Assembly (NCBI GenBank): GCA_945900785.1
Contig: CAMDJM010000009.1
Location: 1 to 64,000, forward strand
Reading direction: 5' to 3'
DNA: 64,000 nucleotides
From: Akkermansia muciniphila
Lineage (GTDB): Bacteria; Verrucomicrobiota; Verrucomicrobiia; Verrucomicrobiales; V1-33
Shown: one piece after another, positions 44,631-54,186 of the stretch
Layout: the number at the start of each line of letters is the position of its first letter
Position numbering within the stretch: the first letter of the stretch is position 1
Notes under the pieces: generated by a model
Told to the model about the DNA's origin: nothing
What the model saw: only the letters and a program-made list of their open reading frames with translations
Databases searched by the model: none
Position numbers and translations under genes: made by a program

Positions 44631-47600
44631 TTATTGGGTCAATTGCTTCACCTCCGTGACACGGTAGGTGTAGTAAAGATCCAGCTTGGGAGTAATATTC
44701 TGGTCCAGAGTCACCGAATTGAGTTTGGTGTAATCCTTGTTATTAAGCAAGTCATCCCTCGGGTCAATGGAGCGCTCAATCAGACAGGAACCACGCCACT
44801 CCGCCGTGACCGAATCCTTGGTGGAATCGAAGGCTTTAACGTTTTCGCTGGTCGCCTTTTGGAGCGTTTGAGCCACCATATGGAGCTTGAAGACGTTCGA
44901 GCGGACCGTCACCCGGGGATACAGATTAGCATAGGGACGCTCCCTGAGATTATCACCCGTCAACTTGTGCTCTTCCCAGAAGCCGGTGCGTTTTCCATTG
45001 GCCGAGACCGTGCGGACCACATCCTCAAGGGTAACCACGCCCTCCGGCTCAGGGACCAACCAGGTTTCGCAAATTTCACTGGCACTGCGGAAGACATTGA
45101 ACGGGAGCGCAAACCCTTCAGGATCCACGGCTTTTTCGTATCTGGCGGTGTATTGCCTGACGGTCTCCCGGGGATTGATAAACCGGCGGTAAGAAGCATC
45201 CTGATCCCCCGCAGGCTCTCCGGAGGGAGACAGTTTTTTGTAACGGGCGGCAGCCTCGTTTGGAATAGCACACATCCGCTCTCCGCGCATCAGGGCATAC
45301 AAGGCGGTGTTGCGCTTGATGTTCATGAAGGGCAGGATCTGTTGATTCAAATTGATCGTCCCCTTCGTGGAAAATGGCTCACTGATGGACCATGGCTCCA
45401 CCACGGGCATCCAGAACATATCGAGGAAAAAGTGGTCTTTCGGACCGCAGAAATTGGCGAACGGCAATCCTCTTGGCGGCACCGAATTAATGCTGCTCAT
45501 CCTTTTCGCGGGATCATTCATCCCGGGATCCGGCCGGAAGCGCAGGGTCTGCCAGGGCACACGGCTCATGATACCGGTTGGAATGGAACCAAAGTCCACG
45601 GGCGAACGCACCATGAAGTTCGGCGAAACCGTTTGTCCGGCAATGCCTTCCGATGCGGGCCTTGGTCCGTAAGTGAAGATTTTTTTGAAATAAGCTTCGC
45701 TCATGACTTTTCTGCGGTCCCCTTCATCCGGATAATTCATGTAGGGACCATCCGGCATCCCGGCGACGCCGGTGTCAAAATCACCCGTCTCGGAAGGATC
45801 AGAGGAACCGCGGTTGGCGGAAATCCTCCGGCCATCGCGCCGTCCATGGCTGAAGATATCCCGCCGTTCATCAGAAGTGCTGGAAGACTCAATGACTTTA
45901 TCATCCTGTTTGGCAAAAGTGATCTGGGGATTCGTCCCACCCTGAACATTGCTTCGAATGGTCAGAAGAGGCTCCGCATAGCCCGGATCAGGCGCACCCG
46001 CGGAATTCCATTTGAATTTTCCTAAAGGATTTGTCTTCCGCATCCGTCCGGAATCCGGCAGGGGCAAAGGCAGCGCTGTCAGGTTAGCCCCATTTTCGCC
46101 TGTCTGCCGCGGCAGGACAAATTTGGGAACAAATTCCTGATTGAGCAGGCCATAAGTGCTTTGAAAGGAGCTATTGGGAAAAGCCCGGGAGTCCGCCCGG
46201 TCATTCAGTTCAAAAAAGGAGAATTGCTGTGGGGATTGTTTGTAGTTGGCGACCGGAACGTAAACATCACTCTCAACGCGCGAAGGCGTGGTGACGAGGC
46301 GGTAATCGCCATGAGGCACCACCATGCTGCGCAACATCGCCTGGCCGGGAAAGGCCCCGGGGGATTTGAAGTATTCCAGCGACAATTGGGCTAGGGATTT
46401 GGTGCCCACCTGCAGATTCAAGCCCGTAAGGAAATCGCTCGGCAGCAACAATTCCGTAATTTGGGTCAAGTTACCGCCACCTTCTCCATTATCCTGGGTT
46501 GAAATGCGGATAGGGACTCCAGGATCAATCACTAATGATAGAGGTAAACTGGAGACATTTTCCGGGATGACCACGGCAAAAGGAGTGGCTCTTGCGATGC
46601 TGGTTGAGGCAACCTCATTCATAAAGGCCCGGGGTCCCCCCATGCTGCCCAGGGGCAGGACACCGCTGGTTTTGGAACCATTATTTTGCGGCATCCTGCG
46701 GTTACCGGCATCGACTACCCCATACTGGTTGGGACCAATGGTGAGTTGGATATTTCCATTGGGATAGCGGATGGGAAGCGGCCCTCCGGCAGAGGCTGCC
46801 GGGCCATCCCCTGCTCCAGTGGCTTGGAGCCCCAAGCCACCTGATACAAAGGCATTACCAAACCCATGCTTGGGATTGAACCCGGACATGATAAAACCCA
46901 CTTCCACGGCATAGGCCGTGCCGGTTGACCGGTTCACGGCGTTTTTACTGGCGGCATCCATTTGGTTAAATACCGCATTAAATTGCCCGAATAGTTGCGC
47001 ACTATTGCCACTCCCAACTTTTTTCCCGGCCACGTTCAGGATCACGGCGATCTCACAGGGGCCATAGCGTTTGCCGGATCCCCTGGGGGAACGGGATGCC
47101 GTGGCAAAGGCCATGCAGGAGTTGTGCCTTGCCCCGGAGACATCCTCTCCGGAAACTTGACCACACCCGCAAATTCCCGTGACCTGACCATTGCCCCCGT
47201 CGTAGCGCTGCGAAGGATCGACAAAAGCAGGTTGGACATTGATGGACCGGGTATAATCCAGCATGTTCACCAAAATCTGGGTGCGGTCACTGGAATCCGT
47301 GACCGTGTTCGCGTTCGTTTCCACGCTTGGGATTAATTTTAACCCACTGGCATCGGCAGCCGGAGGATATTTTGAGGCGAAGGAAAGCCCATCCGGATCC
47401 TCAGCGGTAGCGCTTGAAGGAGGCGGCTCTATTTTAATCGCATCCGGATAGCCAGGAATCGGCAGCTTCGAGAGAGCTTTTAAATACCGGAGCACTTCAA
47501 AATTTCTTTGTTGCGTATTTTGATAAAATTCATAGTGCCGGGAGGTAGGGTCAGCCCGTTGGAAAAAGTAAGCATTCCCTCCGGTAATGCTCGTTTTAAG

Positions 47601-49172
47601 AGGATTGCCAATCGTGCTGTTGAGACCAAGGGTGACATCGTAAGGACTCACTCCACCCGGCAGGTTGGCGGTAGGGGTCTTCAACTGGTCGACTGCTTTG
47701 GAGTCCATCGGAAACATGGAAACCCGGGGAAATCCCTGGTTGGTCATCTCCGGCGAGTGGCTCTTATGGGTCAGGAAAAACTGGCTTTTCTCGAGCCTTT
47801 TCAGGAATTCCAATTGTTGATCTCCGCCGTCGGAATAAAGATTGTTCCGGGCGGCGTTCAGGCTTTTGTTCTTGGAGGCGGAAGCTTTGAAATAGACTTC
47901 ATCCATGGAGGTGAAGATGTGGTCGTCATCCGAAACCCCAATGTTTGGGAGGGACGCCGGGGTGGCCATCAGCCCTCCCTGGGTTCCCAGAGAGCCGGTG
48001 GTCTCATTGTCATCGCCAACAATGAAGGGGGCGAGATTCCAAATCCGGAGGGCATCATCCTTTTCCAGCAAGGTCATTTTCCCGCCGGGAGCCGTGTTCC
48101 CCAGCAGGGCGGCCAACATGGGAGGGACCCACCGGCGGTTGGGATAAAACACAGCACAAAGGTCTACGGTCGCAGGGTGTCCTGGATACCGCTGATATTC
48201 GCCAGCCAGCGGCTGGCGCTCGGCGAGCCACTGATCCTCCCTTGAGGTGGTGCGGGGGGTATCCCAGGCTGCGGGCACGGATGCCGTGTTCACATTGATT
48301 TTACAGGACTCATCATCTGCCCACCAGGCCAGCCGTCCTACAATGGGATTGGACTTGCTGACCTCACCGCTGGCAGAGCCATTCAGGGGAGTAAACTCCT
48401 TGCTGGCATTCAGATACCCCAAGGTTCCATCCTGGAGCAGGTAAATCCAACGGACAGGCATCGCCAGTTGACCTTGCTTGGCATCGACTCCTGCAATCGT
48501 CTTGGATCCGGACAAAGGACCAAAAGTGAAACCCTCCACGTTTTGCGAGCGGGCGGACACTCCATCCGTTCCATTATAAGCCCTCGGATCTGCAATAGGA
48601 TAGGAGAAACCTTCAGCATTGGCAGTAGAATTGGAAGTAGCATTGGAAGTAGCCTGGTCTCCCGTAGCCGAGGTATAAACCGGGCGGTTTAAATCTGTGA
48701 ACTCATCCGGGCGGTCCGGCCAATCAGAGGCATTATCAGCATTGATTTCGGTGATCAGGGCCTCCGAAGCCCTGGGGCGGATATCAGCAATTTGCGGAAT
48801 CGCAGACGAATAGAGTTTAAAGAGGCGGTTTTTGCTGACATCTGTGCCGCTGAAGGTGCGGATGGCTCCGGGCTGGGAGGTCCAGGTGATGATTTCCCGC
48901 GGCTTATTGCCCGCAGGAGCCAGTTTGGAGGCCTCCCGGAATTGAGCGATGACCAAATTGATAATGGTATCCTTCAAGGTGGTCACCCGCTGGATTTCCA
49001 CGCTGCCCTTGGCGGTGGCTTTCGAGGTTTGCGCCATATTGAAGAATGACACCACCAGAACAGTCATCAGGGTAATAATGGCAAGGACAGTCAGAATGGC
49101 GACCCCCTGCTTTTGTTTGCTTCGAAGGATGATTAACCGGGACCAGAGGCGGTGAAGGGGGGGAGTTTTCAT
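44631..49172 (-). CDS. Verru_Chthon cassette protein A
   Basis: Protein of 1513 residues. The N-terminus has a short basic region, then a pilin-like membrane helix (GVAILTVLAIITLMTVLVVSFF) and a polar helix, like type IV minor pseudopilins of the GspK/PilX kind, but greatly enlarged. The body has no known enzyme motif; it is rich in Asn, Pro, Gly and Ser, with a Cys pair region (GICGCGQVSGEDVSG) about halfway. It lies divergent from three smaller pseudopilin genes, and the set matches the cassette named Verru_Chthon A-D in TIGRFAM. It probably forms the large tip or scaffold of a pilus-like assembly at the surface. Function is unproven. Confidence 0.82.
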   Translation of the reverse strand: MKTPPLHRLWSRLIILRSKQKQGVAILTVLAIITLMTVLVVSFFNMAQTSKATAKGSVEIQRVTTLKDTIINLVIAQFREASKLAPAGNKPREIITWTSQPGAIRTFSGTDVSKNRLFKLYSSAIPQIADIRPRASEALITEINADNASDWPDRPDEFTDLNRPVYTSATGDQATSNATSNSTANAEGFSYPIADPRAYNGTDGVSARSQNVEGFTFGPLSGSKTIAGVDAKQGQLAMPVRWIYLLQDGTLGYLNASKEFTPLNGSASGEVSKSNPIVGRLAWWADDESCKINVNTASVPAAWDTPRTTSREDQWLAERQPLAGEYQRYPGHPATVDLCAVFYPNRRWVPPMLAALLGNTAPGGKMTLLEKDDALRIWNLAPFIVGDDNETTGSLGTQGGLMATPASLPNIGVSDDDHIFTSMDEVYFKASASKNKSLNAARNNLYSDGGDQQLEFLKRLEKSQFFLTHKSHSPEMTNQGFPRVSMFPMDSKAVDQLKTPTANLPGGVSPYDVTLGLNSTIGNPLKTSITGGNAYFFQRADPTSRHYEFYQNTQQRNFEVLRYLKALSKLPIPGYPDAIKIEPPPSSATAEDPDGLSFASKYPPAADASGLKLIPSVETNANTVTDSSDRTQILVNMLDYTRSINVQPAFVDPSQRYDGGNGQVTGICGCGQVSGEDVSGARHNSCMAFATASRSPRGSGKRYGPCEIAVILNVAGKKVGSGNSAQLFGQFNAVFNQMDAASKNAVNRSTGTAYAVEVGFIMSGFNPKHGFGNAFVSGGLGLQATGAGDGPAASAGGPLPIRYPNGNIQLTIGPNQYGVVDAGNRRMPQNNGSKTSGVLPLGSMGGPRAFMNEVASTSIARATPFAVVIPENVSSLPLSLVIDPGVPIRISTQDNGEGGGNLTQITELLLPSDFLTGLNLQVGTKSLAQLSLEYFKSPGAFPGQAMLRSMVVPHGDYRLVTTPSRVESDVYVPVANYKQSPQQFSFFELNDRADSRAFPNSSFQSTYGLLNQEFVPKFVLPRQTGENGANLTALPLPLPDSGRMRKTNPLGKFKWNSAGAPDPGYAEPLLTIRSNVQGGTNPQITFAKQDDKVIESSSTSDERRDIFSHGRRDGRRISANRGSSDPSETGDFDTGVAGMPDGPYMNYPDEGDRRKVMSEAYFKKIFTYGPRPASEGIAGQTVSPNFMVRSPVDFGSIPTGIMSRVPWQTLRFRPDPGMNDPAKRMSSINSVPPRGLPFANFCGPKDHFFLDMFWMPVVEPWSISEPFSTKGTINLNQQILPFMNIKRNTALYALMRGERMCAIPNEAAARYKKLSPSGEPAGDQDASYRRFINPRETVRQYTARYEKAVDPEGFALPFNVFRSASEICETWLVPEPEGVVTLEDVVRTVSANGKRTGFWEEHKLTGDNLRERPYANLYPRVTVRSNVFKLHMVAQTLQKATSENVKAFDSTKDSVTAEWRGSCLIERSIDPRDDLLNNKDYTKLNSVTLDQNITPKLDLYYTYRVTEVKQLTQ

Positions 49173-49236
49173 GGGCGTTGGGGGTGGAATTCAATTGAAG
49201 GCAACGGATTCAGCAGGGAAATTCAAGTTCAGGGGT

Positions 49237-49265
49237 TAAATAAATGATTTACATTGACCATACAA
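49237..49265 (-). promoter_or_regulatory. Putative promoter of Verru_Chthon A
   Basis: Minus strand: TTGTAT (49260-49265), 17 bases, TATTTA (49237-49242). The start codon is 65 bases downstream. Matches to consensus are moderate. It faces the promoter of the B-C-D genes. Confidence 0.35.
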
Positions 49266-49341
49266 GAAATTTCCTCAGAGAATGACGCTTTGACGTGGCC
49301 GTGATTCCCGTGGAAAGTTTTTTGAAGATCCGACTTTTTCC

Positions 49342-49370
49342 TTGAATACATCCGCTGTATCTCATATGTA
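49342..49370 (+). promoter_or_regulatory. Putative promoter of Verru_Chthon B-C-D
   Basis: TTGAAT (49342-49347), 17 bases, TATGTA (49365-49370), with the ATG at 49395. The surrounding 100 bases are AT-rich compared with the genes. Matches are moderate. Confidence 0.4.
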
Positions 49371-49394
49371 AATACAAAAATCAACTTTTTCCCG

Positions 49395-49898
49395 ATGAAA
49401 AATAAAAAATTCAATTCACAGCCCTTGGGATTCACTCTGGCGGAGGTCATGATTGCCATGGGCATCGTGGCTTCGGTGATGGTAGGCCTGCTGGGGATGA
49501 TTCCACTGGGGGTCCGCACAATCCGGGAAGCCACCAACCTTACCATTTCCGGCCGGATCGCCCAGGAAGTGATCAGCAACGTGCAACAGGCGAATTGGCA
49601 GGATGTTGTTTCAGGTTTTAACAATAAGGTTTTCCGGTTTGACAACGAAGGCTTCTTCATCCGCGCTGCCGACACGACTTCAGAGCAATCCTTCAAGGCC
49701 ACCGTGACTATTCCTCCGGAAAATATCCTTTTCGGAAAGGTGACTTATGACACCTCCACCCTGAAAAAAATCATTGTGGAAGTGGAATTTACCCCAGCTG
49801 GAAAATCAGTGCCGGTGAAAGAGGCTGGAAAGCCCAATCCCAATGTTCTCAAATATAATTTTTACGTGGCCAACCAAAATAAAACGAAAACAAACTAG
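49395..49898 (+). CDS. Verru_Chthon cassette protein B (pseudopilin-like)
   Basis: Protein of 167 residues with a type IV prepilin leader: a basic, polar N-terminus, the cleavage site Gly before FTLAEVMIAMG with Glu at +5, then a hydrophobic helix. It resembles minor pseudopilins (GspI/PilV-like). The rest is a small alpha/beta head. It is the first of three co-oriented genes (B-C-D) divergent from A. In type II secretion and type IV pilus systems such minor pseudopilins start filament assembly at the membrane. No prepilin peptidase or secretion ATPase is encoded in this window. Confidence 0.85.
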   Translation: MKNKKFNSQPLGFTLAEVMIAMGIVASVMVGLLGMIPLGVRTIREATNLTISGRIAQEVISNVQQANWQDVVSGFNNKVFRFDNEGFFIRAADTTSEQSFKATVTIPPENILFGKVTYDTSTLKKIIVEVEFTPAGKSVPVKEAGKPNPNVLKYNFYVANQNKTKTN

Positions 49899-49931
49899 GC
49901 CAAGCCTCCTTCACCTCTTCCCCCCGCCCCT

Positions 49932-51125
49932 ATGAAGCCAAAAACCCATTTTAAGCCCCGCAGGCCCACCGCATTCAGCCTGATCGAATTGATGGTCTCT
50001 GTCGCAGTGCTTTCCATTCTGCTGGTGATCGTCTTCCAAATGCTGGATCAAATGCAGAAGGTCTGGAAGCGCACGCGGCAAACGGTGACCGAATTCAAGG
50101 ACTCCCGGACCGGGTTTGATGAATTGGGGCGCCGCCTCGGTCAAGCCACCATGAACGCCTATTACGGCTACAAGTTCAAAACCGGAGCCCTTGGTCCGAG
50201 TAAGATTAGCACGAAGTATGGAACCGAAATCATCCGGCAATCGGAATTGCATTTTGTCAGCGGCCCCGCACAACCCGTGCTTTTTAATGGCAGCACCACC
50301 AAAGCGGAGGGATCCCGTCCCGGGCATGGCGTCTTTTTCCAGGCACCCTTTGGGTTTTGCCGGGACCGCAGTCAATTAAACCCTGGCCGTCTGCAATATG
50401 AACAACTGAACAGCCTGCTGAATGCCTGGGGATATTTTGTGGAATTCAATACCGATGAACTGGACCGCCCGCTCTTCCTCAACAAATTGCGCAATGCCCC
50501 GAAGCCAAGGCCCCGCTACCGTCTAATGGAATTCCGTCAGCCCACGGAGTATCTGCAGATTTACAAGCTGGGACTGCGGGATGCCACCTCCCTCACCCCG
50601 AAAGCCAGTTACTCCTGGTTCACCGAGGGGCTTTTCAGCGTCAATTCCGAGTGGAACTCCCAGGTGCAGGACGTTGGCTCCGGTGCAACGTTTTTCCGGA
50701 CCGTCCGGCCCATTGCGGAGAACATTATCGCCATGGTCATTCTGCCACGCGCCTCCGAATCAGGCACCTCTGCTTCAACCGCCACGACGGCCCTCGCACC
50801 AGCTTTCCTTTATGATACGCGCAGTTGGCAGACCCGCAGTGCCACCAATGCCCTGAACCTCAGGACCAGGCATGTATTGCCTCCAATCCTGGATATTTCC
50901 TTCATCACGGTCGAAGAAAATTCCTTCGCTACCTTCGCCCTGCGGACTGGAATCGAACAGGCCAAAGACGACCCCAAGCTGATCACCCAGGATGTATTCC
51001 AGGATTCCACCAAATCCATCAAAGACTTCGAAACTGTCGAAAAGAAGCTTCGCTCCCTGGGTCTTGAATACCGGATTTTCAACAGCACGATCCGGCTGCG
51101 CGAATCCAAATGGACCGACACCTAA
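49932..51125 (+). CDS. Verru_Chthon cassette protein C (pseudopilin-like)
   Basis: Protein of 397 residues. Prepilin-type leader with Ala before FSLIELMVSVAVLSILLVIV, Glu at +5, then MLDQMQKVWKRTRQ. It is larger than ordinary minor pseudopilins and most resembles the GspJ/PilW type in its start. The head region is mixed alpha/beta, with a long Ser/Thr/Ala-rich loop (ESGTSASTATTALAP). It begins 33 bases after B and ends 23 bases before D. The leader TTCCCCCCGCCCCT lacks a Shine-Dalgarno motif. Confidence 0.85.
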   Translation: MKPKTHFKPRRPTAFSLIELMVSVAVLSILLVIVFQMLDQMQKVWKRTRQTVTEFKDSRTGFDELGRRLGQATMNAYYGYKFKTGALGPSKISTKYGTEIIRQSELHFVSGPAQPVLFNGSTTKAEGSRPGHGVFFQAPFGFCRDRSQLNPGRLQYEQLNSLLNAWGYFVEFNTDELDRPLFLNKLRNAPKPRPRYRLMEFRQPTEYLQIYKLGLRDATSLTPKASYSWFTEGLFSVNSEWNSQVQDVGSGATFFRTVRPIAENIIAMVILPRASESGTSASTATTALAPAFLYDTRSWQTRSATNALNLRTRHVLPPILDISFITVEENSFATFALRTGIEQAKDDPKLITQDVFQDSTKSIKDFETVEKKLRSLGLEYRIFNSTIRLRESKWTDT

Positions 51126-51148
51126 GCCCCCCGCCCCAATACGATCCT

Positions 51149-51841
51149 ATGAAGACTACCCTTTCTGCCGCCAGCCGCCGCGCCTTCACTTTGGTGGAAA
51201 TTTTGGTCGTTCTGGCCATTATTTCCGTCATCATGTTCTTCTCGGTGCCCAATCTTGGCAGCATCATCCAAGGCTCCAAACTGACTCAGGCGGGAGACCA
51301 GTTGAAATATGACCTTGGACTCGCCCAGCAGACTGCGGTGCAACTTAACCTTACCGTGGAAGTCCGCTTCTACCAATACAAGCAACCCGAGCAATTGCAG
51401 GAGGACGTCAACAAAACTTACTCAGCCTATCAAATTTTCACCCTCATCCCGGACAGCGAACAGCCCAGCAATCCGAGCGCGCCGCGCATTTTAGCCCCCT
51501 TTGGGAAAATCAAAAAACTGCCGACGGGCGTTTTCATCCCCAGCAGCACCACTTGGAGCACTCTGGTGATCGACCCCAGCATCCTTACTGGAACGGAAGA
51601 GGTGCCCGGACTGATTCCAACCGAGAAAAAAACCGTTGCCACCTACCGTTCTTTCCAAATCAATCCTGACGGCACCACCAATCTCGACACCAGCGGGCAG
51701 ACCCAATGGTATGTTTCCCTGATTGATTCCAGTGAACTCCGGCGCGCCGGAGGCAATGTGGACTCGCTCGCCCCGGACAACTACATCTGCATCCAGGTGG
51801 ACCCCTACAATGGCGGCACCCGCTGGTTCCAGCCGAACTGA
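51149..51841 (+). CDS. Verru_Chthon cassette protein D (pseudopilin-like)
   Basis: Protein of 230 residues from 51149. Leader MKTTLSAASRRA, then FTLVEILVVLAIISVIMFF with Glu at +5; this is the GspH/FimT-like type. The following PNLGSIIQGSKLTQAGDQLK helix continues the pilin alpha1. The earlier in-frame start lies inside C and is rejected. A terminator follows at 51901, so B-C-D form one unit ahead of the TonB system genes. Confidence 0.85.
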   Translation: MKTTLSAASRRAFTLVEILVVLAIISVIMFFSVPNLGSIIQGSKLTQAGDQLKYDLGLAQQTAVQLNLTVEVRFYQYKQPEQLQEDVNKTYSAYQIFTLIPDSEQPSNPSAPRILAPFGKIKKLPTGVFIPSSTTWSTLVIDPSILTGTEEVPGLIPTEKKTVATYRSFQINPDGTTNLDTSGQTQWYVSLIDSSELRRAGGNVDSLAPDNYICIQVDPYNGGTRWFQPN

Positions 51842-51900
51842 TCCTGAACCGCCTGGCTCCGGCAACCTAAACGGTATTTCTCAGGCGATCCCACACTTCC

Positions 51901-51938
51901 AGCGGCGCACCGGACTTCGGTTGCGCCGCTTTCCTTTT
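51901..51938 (+). terminator. Terminator after Verru_Chthon D
   Basis: Stem AGCGGCGCA...TGCGCCGCT (51901-51909, 51922-51930) with inner CCGG pairing, followed by TTCCTTTTCC. It ends 19 bases before the TonB-like start. Confidence 0.6.
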
Positions 51939-51956
51939 CCGGATTCGTTCCCAGTG

Positions 51957-52973
51957 ATGACAGCAGAGCGGCAACAACTCAGTCTTGCCCTGGGCCTCTC
52001 GGCCGGGGTGAATTTGCTGTTATTTCTGGGCATGGTCTGGCTGATGGCGGTTACTCAGGGTTTGAGCCCCCAGAGGCCCTTTGCGGTTTCTACGAATCCA
52101 GCCGAACCGGCAGAAATTGTCGTCCAATTTATCCCCCCACCCGCTGGGAAGACACCGCAGCCTGCCACCGCCCCGCCTGGCAAGGTGCTCAGTCCCGATG
52201 ATGTGGAGGAGGCCCCGGAAGCACCACCCGACAGCCCATTCACCTCCGACCGCCACCTGCGGGCGGCCAGCGAAGCAGATGCCTCACCAGAAGGCAAGCA
52301 AGGCATGATCAGCCAGCGGGGCATCGATCATCCCTCCCTCGATCTTCGTGACAGTGATTTCCAAAACGGTGACGCCGCCAACAACCGCCCCCCGGAACCC
52401 AGCCCTCCGCCCACCAACCCCGCCGCTGCTACATCCCCTCCTGTCCTGGACAGCCCACCAGGCACAACCTCTCCTCCCGATGCCGCTCCCGCTTTCCGCG
52501 ACCCCACCGCCACCGCCCTGGTGCCTCTCAACCCCAAAGCGGCTCCCGCCGCCGCGCCTCCTTCCACAGGCCAATATGTCCCGGGACGCACCAAAACCAA
52601 ATCCCTTGGCACCATTACCAATCAGGGCAAAGCCTCCGTAAACGCCCGCGCCACGGCGGGAGATAAATTCGAGCGCACCGCCTACACCACTGTGGAAAAA
52701 CTCTGGCGCCCCAAACTGAAATCCCTTTCCGGTCTCGTCTCGTCCGCCTCCCCACAGTTTGCAGAGATTGAATTTGAAATCGACCGGCGGGGGCATATTT
52801 CGAATGTCAAACTGCTCAACGCCGATGAAGCCAACCCCGTCTTCCAGGACTGTGCCCTCAGCGCTATTATTGAAGCCCGGCTCCCTCCGCCACCGCCCTC
52901 CCTGTTTGAGGAAAATAAGGACAACCTGAATGGTGGCCGGCTTCGCCGCCGCCTTGAATTCGGCATTTACTAG
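51957..52973 (+). CDS. TonB-like energy transducer
   Basis: Protein of 338 residues. One N-terminal membrane span (LALGLSAGVNLLLFLGMVWL) follows a short cytosolic start; the middle is very rich in Pro, Ala, Ser and Thr with PPP runs; the C-terminal 100 residues (AYTTVEKLWRPKLKSLSG, then EIEFEIDRRGHISNVKLL and ALSAIIEARLPPPP) match a TonB/TolA C-terminal fold. With ExbB and ExbD directly downstream it would couple the proton gradient to outer-membrane transport, or act as a Tol-like system. The start at 51957 is set by the membrane helix. Confidence 0.8.
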   Translation: MTAERQQLSLALGLSAGVNLLLFLGMVWLMAVTQGLSPQRPFAVSTNPAEPAEIVVQFIPPPAGKTPQPATAPPGKVLSPDDVEEAPEAPPDSPFTSDRHLRAASEADASPEGKQGMISQRGIDHPSLDLRDSDFQNGDAANNRPPEPSPPPTNPAAATSPPVLDSPPGTTSPPDAAPAFRDPTATALVPLNPKAAPAAAPPSTGQYVPGRTKTKSLGTITNQGKASVNARATAGDKFERTAYTTVEKLWRPKLKSLSGLVSSASPQFAEIEFEIDRRGHISNVKLLNADEANPVFQDCALSAIIEARLPPPPPSLFEENKDNLNGGRLRRRLEFGIY

Positions 52974-53030
52974 GCCATCACTCCCCTGCCCCGCCCCCCG
53001 CAGGCCCTTTCCTCCTCTCTCCATCGCCCC

Positions 53031-53726
53031 ATGCCCGCCACCGGATTCCTTGATAACTTTTCGTCCAGTTTTCATACCCTGATGGAATTCTTCCGCACGG
53101 GCGGGTGGTTCATCGCTCCCATCGTGGTTTGCTGGTTCATCTCCATTTTTGTCATCATCTGGAAAGCCCTCGATCTGCGTCGCCGCCTCATCATCCCGCC
53201 CGAACTCGCCGCCGAACTTGAAAACGTCAGCAGTGTCCTGAAGCAAGGCCGCTTCCCCGCCCTTCAGAAATACCTGCAAACCGACCCCAGCGTGCTGGCC
53301 CGCATCTGCCGCGCCGCCATCAATCCCCACCACGCCACGCCCGAAGCTGCCACCCGCAGCGCCGAAACCACCGCCCGCGAGGAAATCTCGCACCTCGAGC
53401 GCGGCATCCCCGTCTTGGAAATCATCTTCACCATCGCCCCCATGCTAGGCCTCATCGGCACCGTCAGCGGCCTCGTCAGCATCTTTTCCTCTCTCGGCAC
53501 CACCACCGCCCAGACGCCCGAGCAGGCCCGCCAGATCGCTCTCGGCATCGCCGAAGCCATGAACACCACCATCGCCGGCCTCGTCGTGGCCGTGCCCGCC
53601 CTCATCGCCCAGGTCCTCTACTCCCGCCACCTTGAGCGTCTCGCCCTCCGCCTCTCCACCCTCGTCTCCACCTTCCTGGACACCTGCTGGAGCCAAGCCA
53701 CCCACGACGCCTCCAGCCCCAAATAG
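53031..53726 (+). CDS. exbB: MotA/TolQ/ExbB proton-channel protein
   Basis: Protein of 231 residues. Three membrane segments are seen: WFIAPIVVCWFISIFVIIWK, then IFTIAPMLGLIGTVSGLVSIF with the conserved G-x-x-G-T-V-x-G, and IALGIAEAMNTTIAGLVVAV with the polar TT that lines the channel. ExbB pentamers form the stator of the Ton motor. It lies 57 bases after the TonB-like gene and 17 before exbD. TolQ and ExbB cannot be separated from sequence alone, but the neighbour TonB favours ExbB. Confidence 0.88.
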   Translation: MPATGFLDNFSSSFHTLMEFFRTGGWFIAPIVVCWFISIFVIIWKALDLRRRLIIPPELAAELENVSSVLKQGRFPALQKYLQTDPSVLARICRAAINPHHATPEAATRSAETTAREEISHLERGIPVLEIIFTIAPMLGLIGTVSGLVSIFSSLGTTTAQTPEQARQIALGIAEAMNTTIAGLVVAVPALIAQVLYSRHLERLALRLSTLVSTFLDTCWSQATHDASSPK

Positions 53727-53743
53727 CAAACGGAACCTCCTGC

Positions 53744-54175
53744 TTGAACTTCTACCAAAAACGCCGCCGCACCCCGGCCCTGCAAATCATCTCGATGATC
53801 GATATTCTGATCATCCTCCTGATCTTTTTGGTCGTGAACACCACCTTCAAGCAAAACCAGTCCGCCCTCAATGTCTCCCTGCCCACCAGCCGGGAAATGG
53901 CCCTCGGCACCCCCGCCAGCGAAGGCGCCATCAGCCTCAGCGTCACCCGGGACGAAAAAATCTTCCTCGCCGGGCTCGAAGTCCCCTCTGCCGGTCTCCC
54001 CGCCGCTTTGGCAAAAATGAAAACCACCCAGCCCAGCGCCCGTCTGGAGCTGAAAGTGGATGAAAAAGCCTCCTTTGGCCTCCTCATTCACCTTTGGGAC
54101 AGCCTCACCAAGGCGGGCTTCAAAGTGAACGAAGTGCCCGCCCGCGTCTTGCGCGCCGCCCAGCCTGCGCCATAG
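53744..54175 (+). CDS. exbD: ExbD/TolR-family protein
   Basis: Protein of 143 residues from a TTG at 53744. It has a basic start, then one membrane span MIDILIILLIFLVVNTTF with Asp20 at the proton-carrying position, and a periplasmic domain that ends GFKVNEVPARVLR. In E. coli ExbD the matching Asp is essential for the motor. It completes a tonB-exbB-exbD unit and is followed after 11 bases by def. Confidence 0.85.
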   Translation: MNFYQKRRRTPALQIISMIDILIILLIFLVVNTTFKQNQSALNVSLPTSREMALGTPASEGAISLSVTRDEKIFLAGLEVPSAGLPAALAKMKTTQPSARLELKVDEKASFGLLIHLWDSLTKAGFKVNEVPARVLRAAQPAP

Positions 54176-54186
54176 TGCCCCCTTTT